Positions 26,114 through 34,376 are shown, counted from the stretch's first letter. The stretch: 64,000 nucleotides of DNA from RBC074 sp964470555 (GCA_964470555.1 CAYYDG010000008.1:124001-188000), one strand, 5' to 3'. Translations and numbers: made by a program. The notes: generated by a model from the sequence alone, not told the origin.

Positions 26114-26142
26114 TTGGCAATCCCAAAGCCGCCGCCTATAAT
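26114..26142 (+). promoter_or_regulatory. Sigma-70 promoter of the M20 gene
   Basis: TTGGCA (26114-26119), a 17-bp spacer and a perfect TATAAT (26137-26142) are followed by CGCGCC. The predicted leader is about 38 nt. Confidence 0.75.
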
Positions 26143-26186
26143 CGCGCCTCATTTCCCGAAAGATCGCACTCAAACTCACGAAGCTT

Positions 26187-27191
26187 ATGGACATTTTTCA
26201 ATTCACGCGCGAATTGATGGAAACGGAGTCTATCTCCTGGCACGAAGGCGCTGCCGGGCGATGGCTGCGCGATTATTTGTCCGACGCCGGGTTTGACGTG
26301 ACGACCCAAACCGTAACAGACGACCGCGTCAACGTTTACGCGAAGCTGGGCGAACCCGTCGTTACTTTGTCCTCGCATATAGACACCGTGCCCCCGTTCA
26401 TCGGCTTTACCGAAGACGAGCAGAACATTTACGGGCGCGGAGCTTGCGATGCCAAAGGCGTGATTGCGGCTCAGGTTTTTGCCGCAAAACGATTGAAAGA
26501 CGAAGGGCTGACGAACATAGGTTTGCTATATGTTGTCGGCGAAGAAGACGGCAGCGACGGCGCGTATGTCGCCAACACGATTCCGAACTCGAACAAATTT
26601 TTGATTAACGGCGAACCGACGGAAAGCCGGCAAGCCATCGCTACCAAAGGCGCGCTGCGCGTTGTCATCGAAGCCAAAGGCCGCACGGCGCATTCGGCTT
26701 ACCCGGAGCTTGGCGAATCGGCGATTGAAAAGTTGCTGGATATTTTGAACGACATTCGCCGCGCCGATTGGCCTGCAAACGCTGAGCTTGGGCCGACGAC
26801 GTACAACATCGGCACGATCTCCGGCGGGCGCCGCCCGAACGTTGTCGCCGATTTCGCCGCCAGCGAAGTGATGTTTCGGACGATCACAAGCCCGGACGAG
26901 CTTTACGAAATGATTGTTGAAGTGGTTGGCGGACGCGCCGAAGTCAAACGCGGCTTTTCGCTGCCGCCGATTCACACGCATACGGTGAAGGGAATTGACA
27001 TTCCCACCAGCGTCGTTCGTTTTGGAACCGACATCCCGTGTTTGACGAACTGGGGAACGCCTATGCTGTTCGGCCCCGGTTCGATCCACGACGCGCATAC
27101 CGCACACGAATACATTCGCAAACAGGATATGCTGAACGCCGTTGACACTTACGCGCAGATGACGCGGACGTTGTTGGCGGAACAAAGCTGA
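26187..27191 (+). CDS. M20 family metallohydrolase (ArgE/DapE-like)
   Basis: The 334-residue protein has the two-zinc site of M20 enzymes. The motifs are SSHIDTVPPF (H64, D66), YGRGACDAKG (bridging D88), VVGEEDGSDG (E119, E120) and a final GSIHDAHTAHE with the last histidine ligand. The lid domain contains KGALRVVIEAKGRTAHSAYP. Family members remove acyl groups from N-acyl amino acids (acetylornithine, succinyl-diaminopimelate) or cleave dipeptides; substrate cannot be fixed here. It is slightly short for ArgE but complete. It has its own promoter and is followed by an inverted repeat. Confidence 0.9.
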   Translation: MDIFQFTRELMETESISWHEGAAGRWLRDYLSDAGFDVTTQTVTDDRVNVYAKLGEPVVTLSSHIDTVPPFIGFTEDEQNIYGRGACDAKGVIAAQVFAAKRLKDEGLTNIGLLYVVGEEDGSDGAYVANTIPNSNKFLINGEPTESRQAIATKGALRVVIEAKGRTAHSAYPELGESAIEKLLDILNDIRRADWPANAELGPTTYNIGTISGGRRPNVVADFAASEVMFRTITSPDELYEMIVEVVGGRAEVKRGFSLPPIHTHTVKGIDIPTSVVRFGTDIPCLTNWGTPMLFGPGSIHDAHTAHEYIRKQDMLNAVDTYAQMTRTLLAEQS

Positions 27192-27204
27192 AGATTTACG
27201 AACA

Positions 27205-27279
27205 ACGAATGTTCACAAATAACCACGAATAATCTTCGAATCAGAATTTCATTCGTGAACATTCGTGTTCATTCGTAGT
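27205..27279. repeat. Inverted repeat with decamer tandem arm
   Basis: ACGAATGTTCAC (27205-27216) is the exact complement of 27255-27266. The right side is three decamers from 27250: CATTCGTGAA, CATTCGTGTT, CATTCGTAGT. It has the same layout as the heptamer hairpins but a 10-bp period. Confidence 0.7.
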
Positions 27280-27316
27280 TGAACTAATTTCACTGATACG
27301 GAGCTGACAAAAAAAC

Positions 27317-27586
27317 ATGCCTACTGCTAAATTCACTCACGAAGCCGGAACTCCCGAATATCAAGCCTCTGAATGGTTGATGACGATTCACAACGCGTAC
27401 CGCGAACTCGATTTCGCCATCGCCAATTCGCCCAACCCGGCGGAATACGTCGAAAAGTTGAAAGAACGGGTCCGCCGCGATTATGAACAGAACCGCGAAC
27501 AAATGGGCTGGAGCGAACGCTCGCGCGACATCGCCGAACGTTCGTTGAACGTGGTGCTGGAAACTTTGAAATTGCCGAATTTATAG
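27317..27586 (+). CDS. Small alpha-helical protein of unknown function
   Basis: The 89-residue frame starts at an ATG with a distant GGAG (about 13 bases). The product is charged and largely helical, with no membrane segment: EYQASEWLMTIHNAYRELDF, PAEYVEKLKERVRRDY and SRDIAERSLNVVLETLKL. I do not recognise a family. Codon use resembles the rest of the chromosome, unlike the HicA/HicB pair that follows 25 bases later. Confidence 0.5.
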   Translation: MPTAKFTHEAGTPEYQASEWLMTIHNAYRELDFAIANSPNPAEYVEKLKERVRRDYEQNREQMGWSERSRDIAERSLNVVLETLKLPNL

Positions 27587-27611
27587 TCTGTTGGTTTTTT
27601 GAATTTCCTCC

Positions 27612-27863
27612 ATGAGCAATTGCCATAAGCTTCATGAACTTGCGCAACAATCAGCAGCCAACATTCGGTTTGACGATTTATGTTCATTGGCAGAATGCTA
27701 TGGCTGGGAATTTAAACGCCAAAGAGGCTCTCACAAGTTGTATGAGAATAAACGACTCACACTTGAACAGGGCCGGATGATGAACTTTCAGAATGTAAAT
27801 GGAAAAGCCAAGCCGTATCAGGTAAGACAGCTTCTGGCTGCAATTGGAGAATTGCTGATATGA
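27612..27863 (+). CDS. hicA: HicA-like toxin (mRNA interferase) of a HicAB pair
   Basis: The 83-residue protein has the HicA double-stranded-RNA-binding-like core LAECYGWEFKRQRGSHKLYE, with the catalytic-type His41 in GSH, followed by a strand and a C-terminal helix (PYQVRQLLAAIGELL). HicA toxins cleave mRNA when not neutralised by HicB. The first 20 residues are an extension compared with short HicA proteins. The stop overlaps the hicB start (ATGA), which is the normal toxin-first order. The AT-richer sequence suggests acquisition by transfer. Confidence 0.8.
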   Translation: MSNCHKLHELAQQSAANIRFDDLCSLAECYGWEFKRQRGSHKLYENKRLTLEQGRMMNFQNVNGKAKPYQVRQLLAAIGELLI

Positions 27864-28090
27864 AATATAGCTTTATTTTGCATTGGAGTGATGAAGATGA
27901 AGGATACATTGCTAAGTGTCCCGAATTTCCCGGACTCTCTGCTTTTGGCGAATCTCCCAGCGAAGCAATTGCCGAGGCACAAGTTGCATTGGAATTGATG
28001 ATCGAAACTTACCAGGAGGCGGGTAAGGATTTGCCCGAACCGTTAAAGTTTGCGACCACTATTCCCAATAGCCAAAAACTTGCTGCTTGA
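27860..28090 (+). CDS. hicB: HicB-like antitoxin, short form
   Basis: The 76-residue protein is a HicB partial RNase-H fold: KYSFILHWSDEDEGYIAKCP, EFPGLSAFGESPSEAIAEAQ and ALELMIETYQEAGKDLPEP. It is translationally coupled to hicA through a 4-base overlap, with GGAG at the end of hicA. The C-terminus stops after TTIPNSQKLAA and lacks the ribbon-helix-helix or HTH DNA-binding domain many HicB proteins carry. It may therefore neutralise the toxin without autoregulating the operon. Confidence 0.82.
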   Translation: MKYSFILHWSDEDEGYIAKCPEFPGLSAFGESPSEAIAEAQVALELMIETYQEAGKDLPEPLKFATTIPNSQKLAA

Positions 28091-28114
28091 TGTGATTGAC
28101 GTTTACCAAAGGCA

Positions 28115-28639
28115 TCAGTTCTGAAATTCCAGGCTGATGCCTTCCACATTTCTTTTCCACTCGCCTGACCGTCCGCCAGTCTTTCGTTCCAGCCGGATTT
28201 CACCAATCACCATTCCTTTATCAATCGCTTTGCACATGTCGTAAAGCGTCAAGGCTGCGACCGAAACAGCGGTCAGAGCTTCCATTTCGACGCCGGTTTG
28301 TGCGCTGGTCGAAGCCGTCGCCCACAACTGCGCGCCTGTGTCGGTCAGAGTGATTTGCACGTCAGCGTGCGACAACGCCAACGAGTGGCAAAGCGGAATC
28401 AATTCAGCCGTTCGTTTCGCAGCCATGATTCCGGCCAGCCGAGCCGTTTCCAGTGGATCGCCTTTCGGAGTTCGACGTTCACGAATGGCTGCGACGGTTT
28501 CCGGCGACATTTGCACGAAGCCGCTGGCTTCGGCGGTGCGCGCAGTCGTTGCTTTCGCGCCGACATCAACCATACTGATGCGGCCTTCTTCGTCGAGGTG
28601 AGAGAATTGTTGAGATTGTTCAGGCATTTGAAAATTCAT
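28115..28639 (-). CDS. moaC: Cyclic pyranopterin monophosphate synthase MoaC
   Basis: The 174-residue protein has all MoaC signatures: FSHLDEEGRISMVDVGAK, TARTAEASGFVQMS, LAGIMAAKRTAELIPLCHSL (with the substrate-binding region), GVEMEALTAVSVAALTLYDM and CKAIDKGM. MoaC converts the cyclised GTP product of MoaA into cyclic pyranopterin monophosphate in molybdenum cofactor synthesis. The ATG at 28639 overlaps the stop of the small membrane protein (ATGA), which is why it is preferred to the ATG four codons on. It forms an apparent operon with moeA upstream. Confidence 0.93.
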   Translation of the reverse strand: MNFQMPEQSQQFSHLDEEGRISMVDVGAKATTARTAEASGFVQMSPETVAAIRERRTPKGDPLETARLAGIMAAKRTAELIPLCHSLALSHADVQITLTDTGAQLWATASTSAQTGVEMEALTAVSVAALTLYDMCKAIDKGMVIGEIRLERKTGGRSGEWKRNVEGISLEFQN

Positions 28640-28794
28640 GACCGCCTTTTGATGTTCAACAGCCATACGAGAATGACGGTTACAATGGCGGATAGCAGAA
28701 AAGAAAGCGGAGCAGTTGCAATCCACCAAAGAAAGCCAAAGGCCGATAAAGTTAAAAACAATCCGGCGATAAGTAGCTTGAAGAAGTCAGGCAT
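28636..28794 (-). CDS. 52-residue membrane protein between moeA and moaC
   Basis: This small gene is read from an ATG at 28792-28794 to a TGA at 28636-28638. The product begins MPDFFKLLIAGLFLTLSAFG and has two transmembrane segments (about 6-25 and 29-46), ending in a basic NIKRRS tail. Its start overlaps the moeA stop by eight bases (ATGCCTGA) and its stop overlaps the moaC start (ATGA), so all three genes are tightly coupled. Exact fit into both junctions and the hydrophobic pattern support translation. I know no family; it may tether or regulate cofactor synthesis, but that is speculation. Confidence 0.7.
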   Translation of the reverse strand: MPDFFKLLIAGLFLTLSAFGFLWWIATAPLSFLLSAIVTVILVWLLNIKRRS

Positions 28795-30004
28795 GGCTTT
28801 TGAGCAAAATCACTTCAACCAATTCGCCTTCGGCCACGCTTGCAAGGTCTTCCGGCACGACGATCAGACAATCGGCATTCATAAACGCCACCAGGTCAGA
28901 CGAACCGCTCCATTTCAAAGGTTCGACTTCAGCGCGGCCATCGCGGATCGTCAAGTGTCCGGGTTGATGGCTGCGTCGCGGCGGAGCGCCTTTGACTGGC
29001 CGAGTTGCGTAAGCTTGAAAACGCGGCAGATGAATTTCATTCACGCCCTGCATCTGCATCAGCGCCGGGCGAGCGAAGAGGTGAAACGAAACGGCCACGG
29101 AAACAGGATTGCCCGGCAAACCAAAAATGACTTTATCGCCGAGTTTGGCAAACACCGTCGGTTTGCCGGGATGCATCGCCACTTTTTCGACAAAAATTTC
29201 CGCGCCGAGTTCAACCAGCGCGGGTTTGACCAGATCGTAATCTCCCATCGAAACGCCACCCGAGAGCATGACTACATCGGCAATGTTCAGCGCGGCGGTA
29301 ATTGCGTCGCGCGTCGCGGCAAAATCGTCGCGGACAATGCCGCTGCTGACGACTTCGGCTCCGGCGGATTCAGCGTATCCTGCCAGCGAATACGTATTGG
29401 AATTGCGAATCTGCGAAGCGCCAGGCGTTTCAGCAACTTCGACCAGTTCGGTTCCCGTGGAAAGCAGTGCAATGTGTGGACGACGCGAAACCGTCAAATG
29501 CGCGTGGCCGAAACTGGCCAACACAGCGGCAACAGCGGGCGAAATACGTTCTCCGGCTTTGACCATCACGTCGCCCGCGCAAGCTTCAACGCCACGCGGC
29601 GTGATGAATTGGCCGGGCTGAACGGCTTTTTGAATCTCAATCCAGCCGTCACCGACTTTGATAACTTCGATTTGCTGGACGGCATCGGCTCCGGCGGGAA
29701 CCGGAGCGCCGGTCATAATTCGCACGGCTTGGCCGGATTCAACTGTGCCAATGAAGGCGTGTCCGGCAGCGGCTTCGCCAATTTCCTTCAATCGTGCGGG
29801 ATTGGATTCGCTGGCGGTGGCGGCGTCGGCGGCTTTCAGTGCGTATCCATCCATTCGCGCTCGGTCAAACGGCGGCAGGTCTAAATCTGATAAAGCATCG
29901 TGTCGCAGCGTTCGGCCAATGGCTTCGGTCAAAGAAATCTCTTCTTCGCCGAGCAACGGCGTGCGGTCGAGAATGATTTGCAGGGCGTCTTCGATACGAA
30001 GCAT
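28787..30004 (-). CDS. moeA: Molybdopterin molybdenumtransferase MoeA
   Basis: The 405-residue protein shows the MoeA order of motifs: EAIGRTLRHDALSDLDLPPF, RARMDGYALKA, IMTGAPVPAGADAVQ, LLSTGTELVE, RNSNTYSLAG, MLSGGVSMGDYDLVKPAL and VFGLPGNPVSVAVSFHLF. The last two lie in the MogA-like domain. MoeA inserts molybdate into adenylylated molybdopterin. The gene follows the terminator of the tRNA-Asp gene and has no clear ribosome-binding site. Two small downstream genes, one of them moaC, are coupled to it by overlaps. Confidence 0.95.
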   Translation of the reverse strand: MLRIEDALQIILDRTPLLGEEEISLTEAIGRTLRHDALSDLDLPPFDRARMDGYALKAADAATASESNPARLKEIGEAAAGHAFIGTVESGQAVRIMTGAPVPAGADAVQQIEVIKVGDGWIEIQKAVQPGQFITPRGVEACAGDVMVKAGERISPAVAAVLASFGHAHLTVSRRPHIALLSTGTELVEVAETPGASQIRNSNTYSLAGYAESAGAEVVSSGIVRDDFAATRDAITAALNIADVVMLSGGVSMGDYDLVKPALVELGAEIFVEKVAMHPGKPTVFAKLGDKVIFGLPGNPVSVAVSFHLFARPALMQMQGVNEIHLPRFQAYATRPVKGAPPRRSHQPGHLTIRDGRAEVEPLKWSGSSDLVAFMNADCLIVVPEDLASVAEGELVEVILLKSHA

Positions 30005-30012
30005 AGGAGTTG

Positions 30013-30047
30013 AAAAACAGAAAAGCCGCTTGCGTTGACAAGCGGCT
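30013..30047 (-). terminator. Intrinsic terminator of the tRNA operon
   Basis: The 9-bp stem AGCCGCTTG (30024-30032) pairs with 30039-30047. On the minus strand it is followed by TTTCTGTTTTT. It lies between tRNA-Asp and moeA. Confidence 0.85.
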
Positions 30048-30074
30048 CATTAAGTATTGTTTTTTATGATGAAA

Positions 30075-30164
<90 letters not shown>

Positions 30165-30177
30165 CGCTGTTACCGGT

Positions 30178-30252
<75 letters not shown>

Positions 30253-30274
30253 GAACCCTTTCGAGCGAGCGGGC

Positions 30275-30303
30275 ATATTAGTTGCCGATCCTGTACCTGT
30301 CAA
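30275..30303 (-). promoter_or_regulatory. Strong sigma-70 promoter of the tRNA-Val/tRNA-Asp operon
   Basis: Read on the minus strand, a perfect TTGACA (30298-30303), a 17-bp spacer and TAATAT (30275-30280) are followed by GCCCGC. This GC-rich discriminator is typical of stringently controlled stable-RNA promoters. Transcription would start about 15 nt before tRNA-Val. Confidence 0.85.
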
Positions 30304-30317
30304 GACGCCCGGTCGGA

Positions 30318-30345
30318 TTGCGCGAAAATTCTGTTGGGCTATACT
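30318..30345 (+). promoter_or_regulatory. Sigma-70 promoter of the VWA gene
   Basis: TTGCGC (30318-30323), a 16-bp spacer and TATACT (30340-30345) give a leader of about 30 nt. It is divergent from the tRNA promoter. Confidence 0.6.
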
Positions 30346-30382
30346 GCCCTTCGCCCATACCGAACCGTAGGAGAGCTTTCCG

Positions 30383-31486
30383 ATGACCTTTGCTCGACGT
30401 TTTCTGATGGAAAATTTAGCGCTGGTGTTCGTCCTGCTGCTTGGCCTGCCGTCGGTTCTTGCCCAAGACCCGCAACAGGAACAGAAAAAGAAAGACGAAG
30501 AACTGCCGACCATTCGTGTGAATACCGATCTGGTCGTGCTGGATGTTTCGGTCACGGATCGGGACGGCAATCGCACGAATTCCGGGTTGCGCGTCGAAGA
30601 TTTCGTGGTGTACGAAAACGGAGTGCGGCAAATCATCACCAGCTTCGACGCGACGGAAGTTCCGTTCAATCTGGTGTTGTTGATTGACACATCCGGCAGC
30701 ACGCGCGGCGATGTGGATTTGATGCGCCGAGCCGCGCTTGGATTTTTGAAAGAGCTTCGTCCGCAGGACCGGGTTGCCCTCGTTCAATTCAACAGGGAAG
30801 TCGAATTGTTGAAAGACCTGACCGCCGACCGGCGAGCCATTGAAGGAGCATTGGAATTATTGACGCCTGGTTCCGGGACTTCGTTTTATGACGCTATGCA
30901 ACTGACAATGGACGAAGTGCTGAGCAAGGTCGAAGGGCGCAAAGCGATTGTCGCATTGACCGACGGCGTGGATTCATACGGGTATCGCACTTATCAGCAG
31001 ATTTTGCCGTTGATGGAAAAGAATCGCGTCAGCGCCTACTTTCTGGAACTGGATACCGAAAGCTTCACCGGGAACGGCATGGTGCGTGATTGCGCCGACG
31101 AAAATCACTTCGAATTTTCGGCCAAACAGTTCAGAAAGTACGCCAGCGAGTTTGCCGACAAAAACTCGGATTTGTTTTTTGCGTCGCATTGCCGGTTGAC
31201 CAAAACGGAGCGTCTACAAATCAACCGGCGGTTGTACGAAGTCGCGCGCCGCGAAGTGCGCGAGATGGCGGATAAAACCGGCGGACGTGTTTATCCGGTT
31301 GCGGAGCTACGGCAATTGGACAAAGCCTATTCGCAGATTGCCGCCGAACTTCGCACGCAGTATTCGCTGGCGTATTACCCGAAGAATGAAGCTCACGACG
31401 GCAAATGGCGCAGCGTCAAAGTCGAAGTCAAAAAGCCCGGATTCATTGCGCGGACTCGACCGGGTTATCGCGCGCCAGTGGAGTAA
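30383..31486 (+). CDS. Exported VWFA-related protein (TIGR03436-like)
   Basis: The 367-residue product has a signal peptide (to about residue 28, SVLAQD). A short beta domain (IRVNTDLVVLDVSVTDRDGN, LRVEDFVVYENGVRQIITSF) precedes a VWA domain with the metal-ion-dependent adhesion site DTSGS at 102-106 and the downstream VALTDGVDSYG. It ends with LRTQYSLAYYPKNEAHDGKW. This is the layout of the VWFA-related family that is expanded in Acidobacteria (TIGR03436); the function is unknown but presumed to be binding outside the cytoplasm. AGGAGAG lies 8 bases before the ATG. Confidence 0.9.
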   Translation: MTFARRFLMENLALVFVLLLGLPSVLAQDPQQEQKKKDEELPTIRVNTDLVVLDVSVTDRDGNRTNSGLRVEDFVVYENGVRQIITSFDATEVPFNLVLLIDTSGSTRGDVDLMRRAALGFLKELRPQDRVALVQFNREVELLKDLTADRRAIEGALELLTPGSGTSFYDAMQLTMDEVLSKVEGRKAIVALTDGVDSYGYRTYQQILPLMEKNRVSAYFLELDTESFTGNGMVRDCADENHFEFSAKQFRKYASEFADKNSDLFFASHCRLTKTERLQINRRLYEVARREVREMADKTGGRVYPVAELRQLDKAYSQIAAELRTQYSLAYYPKNEAHDGKWRSVKVEVKKPGFIARTRPGYRAPVE

Positions 31487-31631
31487 GTCTGGTGAAGTCG
31501 TTTTGGACTTCCCAGAGCTTTGCTGGACTTTCCGAGACTTACTTAGTAGTTTTGCGTGGCGTTTTTAAGCGACGAAATCCCCTTAAACAATAAAACCAAG
31601 CGCCTGCCAGCGTCTGAACGAGGCGAAGACG

Positions 31632-32189
31632 ATGACTGGACAATCTGCCGAACCAAGCAGACCGCAAACTGATAATCGGGAATACATCTGGCTGGTCGCG
31701 CTCTATGAATTCGAAGCGCGCGCCGAAGAACTGCTTGAAAGATTGAACGCCATTGGCGTGGATACCAGCGAGGCCACCACGGTGCGGGTTGAAATTGACG
31801 ACAATCTGCGTGGCGCGCGATATGTTGCGATGAATGAATCGGCGTTGTCGCCTGTTGCGCGCAGCGCCGTGACCGGGGCCTTGCTCGGAGGTTCAATGGC
31901 CTTGCTGATTGGGCTTGTTGTTTATGCGCTTGGGTTGTTTATGCTGCCTGTGCTCGCCGGGTTGTTTAATCACGCACTGTTTTGCGTAGTGATCGGAGCG
32001 CTGGTTGGAGCGTTGATCGGTTTGTCGCTCTCTTCTGCCAAACAAGGAAAATCCCCTCAATCGAAACTCCCCAAAATGCCGCAACCGACGAGCGAAGGTT
32101 ATCTGGTGGCGGTCAAAATGCCGCCTCCGTTGGCGGAGCGCGCCGAAGAAATCGCTCGCGGATTGGGCGCGAAGGAAATTCTTTTGTAA
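31632..32189 (+). CDS. Two-helix membrane protein resembling general-stress/DUF1269-type proteins
   Basis: The 185-residue protein has an N-terminal soluble part with LVALYEFEARAEELLERLNA, a central glycine-rich double transmembrane hairpin (about 78-133) and a C-terminal soluble part with EGYLVAVKMPPPLAERAEEI and GLGAKEILL. The two soluble parts look like the halves of a ferredoxin-like fold split by the membrane hairpin, as in YflT/DUF1269-like stress proteins. That resemblance is tentative. GAGG sits 8 bases upstream of the ATG. A heptamer hairpin separates it from the OmpA gene. Confidence 0.6.
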   Translation: MTGQSAEPSRPQTDNREYIWLVALYEFEARAEELLERLNAIGVDTSEATTVRVEIDDNLRGARYVAMNESALSPVARSAVTGALLGGSMALLIGLVVYALGLFMLPVLAGLFNHALFCVVIGALVGALIGLSLSSAKQGKSPQSKLPKMPQPTSEGYLVAVKMPPPLAERAEEIARGLGAKEILL

Positions 32190-32190
32190 G

Positions 32191-32247
32191 TTCACAGTTT
32201 GCAGCAAGGTGGTTTTGCCCGACTGTGAACTGTGAACTGTGAACTGG
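32191..32247. repeat. Heptamer-tandem hairpin (ACTGTGA)
   Basis: The right arm is three perfect ACTGTGA units plus ACTGG (32222-32246). The left arm TTCACAGTTTGC begins directly after the upstream stop codon and pairs with it. The ribosome-binding site of the next gene lies just beyond. Confidence 0.8.
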
Positions 32248-32269
32248 AACCAAAACAGGAGGAAAGGTT

Positions 32270-33883
32270 ATGAAGAAGATTGTTTTTTCATTGATGATGT
32301 TGGTGATGATGGCTGGCGCTGCACTGGCGCAATCGGCTGACGACGCCTTTGCCAAACGCACGACGCTGGCTGTTCGTTATGTCGAAAACAAAAAAACGAC
32401 GGTCAACGTGAACGGAACTTCGCTGGCTCCGCGCGTCGTCGGTAAAGCCGATGTCGAATACAAAAAGAACGAAGCGCGTATTCGTATCAAAGTCCAGAAT
32501 CTGGACAACCCGCAAACTTACGGAGTGTTTTACACGACTTATGTGGTGTGGGCTGTGACGCCCGAAGGCCAGGCTGCCAATCTGACCGAAATGCCCAGCG
32601 GATACGCCGCCGAATTGCAGGCGCTGAGCACGGCGCAAACCTTCGGACTGATTATCACCGCCGAACCGCACCATGCGGTCAAGTTCCCTTCGCCGAAAGT
32701 CGTCGCGGAAACTTCGCTGCCGAAAAACGCGACTGCCGGTGTGCAAACCGTCCAGGCCGAATACAAAGCCGACAAAGGCGATTTGTACGAAGCCAATGAC
32801 AACGATTCGCTCAAAGCCGATTACACCACGCCGCGTTTGATCCTTGGCGCTCGGCGTTCGATGGATGTCGCGCGCAAAGCCGGCGCCAAGGAATACGCCG
32901 GAACCGAATGGAAACAGGCCGAAGCCAAGTTGAACACGCTGGAACAGGTCTGGCCGCGCAACCTGAAAGACGAAACCAAATTCAGTGGCCAGGCGCGTGA
33001 CGTGATGCGTCTGGCGCAAGTCGCGCGCGATCTGGCGACCGAACGCGAAGAGCAGGCTCGGATCGAAAACGAGCGACAGGAACGTTTGCGCCGTCTGGCC
33101 GAAGCCAAAGCTGAAGCCGAACGCGCTCAGGCCGAAGCGAACCGTATTCGTCTGGAGGCGGAAAAAGCGCGCGCCGAAGCCGAACGCGCCAAGTTGGAAG
33201 CCGAGCGCGCTGAACGCGCCGCCAACGAAGAGCGCACTCGCCGCGAAGCCGCCACGCGTGAATCCGAAGCGGTTCGGTTGAGAGCCGAAAACGAACGCCG
33301 CGCCGCCGAAGAATCGGTTCGTCGCGCTGCGGCTGAAAAAGCCGCTGCCGAAGAAGCCGCTCGCCGCGCCGAAGCCGAAAAAGCTGCCGCTCGCGCCGAA
33401 ACCGAAAAGGCGAACAAAGCCGCCGAAGAAGCAAAGCGCGAACGCGATGCCGCTTATCAAAAGCTGTATGTTTCGTTGTCTGAAATTCTGGACACCAAAC
33501 GCGAAACTCGCGGTTACATCGTCAACCTGGGCGATGTGCTGTTCGACACCGGCAAAGCCACGCTGAAACCCGCCGCGCGCGAAAAACTGAGCAAGCTGGC
33601 GGGCATTCTGCTGGGTTATCCGGGAGCGTTGACGCTGGAAATCGAAGGCCACACCGATTCGGTCGGTTCTGACGAATTGAACAACAAGCTTTCGCAAAAC
33701 CGTGCCGAAGCCGTCAGCAACTACCTGACCGAAGCGGGCGTCAAGCCGGACAGAATCAAGGCGACTCGTGGATTCGGCAAAACCAAACCGATTGTCACCA
33801 ACGACACTGCCGCCGGTCGTCAACAAAACCGCCGCGTCGAAGTGGTCATTGACGACGCCGACGCGAAAAAAGCTTCGAACTAA
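32270..33883 (+). CDS. OmpA-family protein with long coiled coil
   Basis: The 537-residue product starts with a signal peptide (MKKIVFSLMMLVMMAGAALA) behind a strong AGGAGGAAAGG site. Residues about 25-185 form a beta-rich domain, followed by helices and a long Ala/Glu/Arg coiled coil (about 250-395). The C-terminal OmpA peptidoglycan-binding domain includes GDVLFDTGKATLKPAAREKL, LEIEGHTDSVGSDELNNKLS and RGFGKTKPIVTND, then GRQQNRRVEVVI. It probably links the outer membrane to peptidoglycan. The GC-rich repetitive coiled-coil stretch makes a long open frame on the opposite strand, which is an artefact. It ends at a strong terminator. Confidence 0.9.
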   Translation: MKKIVFSLMMLVMMAGAALAQSADDAFAKRTTLAVRYVENKKTTVNVNGTSLAPRVVGKADVEYKKNEARIRIKVQNLDNPQTYGVFYTTYVVWAVTPEGQAANLTEMPSGYAAELQALSTAQTFGLIITAEPHHAVKFPSPKVVAETSLPKNATAGVQTVQAEYKADKGDLYEANDNDSLKADYTTPRLILGARRSMDVARKAGAKEYAGTEWKQAEAKLNTLEQVWPRNLKDETKFSGQARDVMRLAQVARDLATEREEQARIENERQERLRRLAEAKAEAERAQAEANRIRLEAEKARAEAERAKLEAERAERAANEERTRREAATRESEAVRLRAENERRAAEESVRRAAAEKAAAEEAARRAEAEKAAARAETEKANKAAEEAKRERDAAYQKLYVSLSEILDTKRETRGYIVNLGDVLFDTGKATLKPAAREKLSKLAGILLGYPGALTLEIEGHTDSVGSDELNNKLSQNRAEAVSNYLTEAGVKPDRIKATRGFGKTKPIVTNDTAAGRQQNRRVEVVIDDADAKKASN

Positions 33884-33902
33884 ACTGAACCGTTCAATGC
33901 GC

Positions 33903-33949
33903 CAAACCGCCGAAGGATCGAACTGTGATCTTTCGGCGGTTTGATTTTT
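33903..33949 (+). terminator. Intrinsic terminator of the OmpA-family gene
   Basis: The 17-bp stem CAAACCGCCGAAGGATC (33903-33919) pairs with 33927-33943 with one G-T pair, followed by ATTTTTG. Confidence 0.9.
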
Positions 33950-34007
33950 GGGGCGCTGACGCTGCGTCTTTAGCGCAGGCAACAGGTCTTGAGATCGTGA
34001 CGGGTGG

Positions 34008-34376
34008 TTAAGGCTCAAGCTCAGGTTTGCTTTCCAACGTAAACACGATTACTCGCTCGCCTGTTTTGGAACTGATATCTGTGTGCAAACTGAGTACCGG
34101 TATCCCCAAAATGTCTTTGATGGCGGCGTTCAGCAAAGGGCGCCCCTGGTCTATCAACTCCTGTCGGAGTTGCTTAATGAGTTGACGCCCACGTTTGATT
34201 GGGTCGGCTGCGGCCAGCTTCAACTCCGCCGGTGTTAGAACATTTTTCAGCCGAACCAGCACCATATCTTCAATGATAAAGGCTCTTGCGTCCAGCGGGC
34301 CACGTCCCATGAATTCTTTTTCAAAACGAACGATTGCTTTGCTGATTTCGCGTTCCTTTTCACGTTGGTTGATCAT
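34008..34376 (-). CDS. DUF2294 family protein
   Basis: The 122-residue cytoplasmic protein matches DUF2294 in length and pattern: ISKAIVRFEKEFMGRGPLDA, RAFIIEDMVLVRLKNVLTPA, ELKLAA and a C-terminal LSLHTDISSKTGERVIVFTL. The function is unknown; relatives occur in many bacteria, sometimes beside bicarbonate or sodium transport genes. The minus-strand ATG has AAGAGG about 11 bases upstream. It is separated from icd by a small hairpin (34415-34440) without a T-run, so co-transcription with icd is possible. Confidence 0.75.
   Translation of the reverse strand: MINQREKEREISKAIVRFEKEFMGRGPLDARAFIIEDMVLVRLKNVLTPAELKLAAADPIKRGRQLIKQLRQELIDQGRPLLNAAIKDILGIPVLSLHTDISSKTGERVIVFTLESKPELEP

Noticed and set aside
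28109..28143. AAGGCATCAG/CTGATGCCTT hairpin as terminator of hicB and moaC
   Set aside because: A good stem exists, but no T-run on either strand and it overlaps the moaC coding end; too weak to list as a terminator.
32288..34018. Very long open frame on the minus strand opposite the OmpA-family gene
   Set aside because: It is a by-product of the repetitive GCC/GAA/CGC codons of the coiled coil; it has no family pattern, and the plus-strand frame has signal peptide, ribosome-binding site and OmpA domain.
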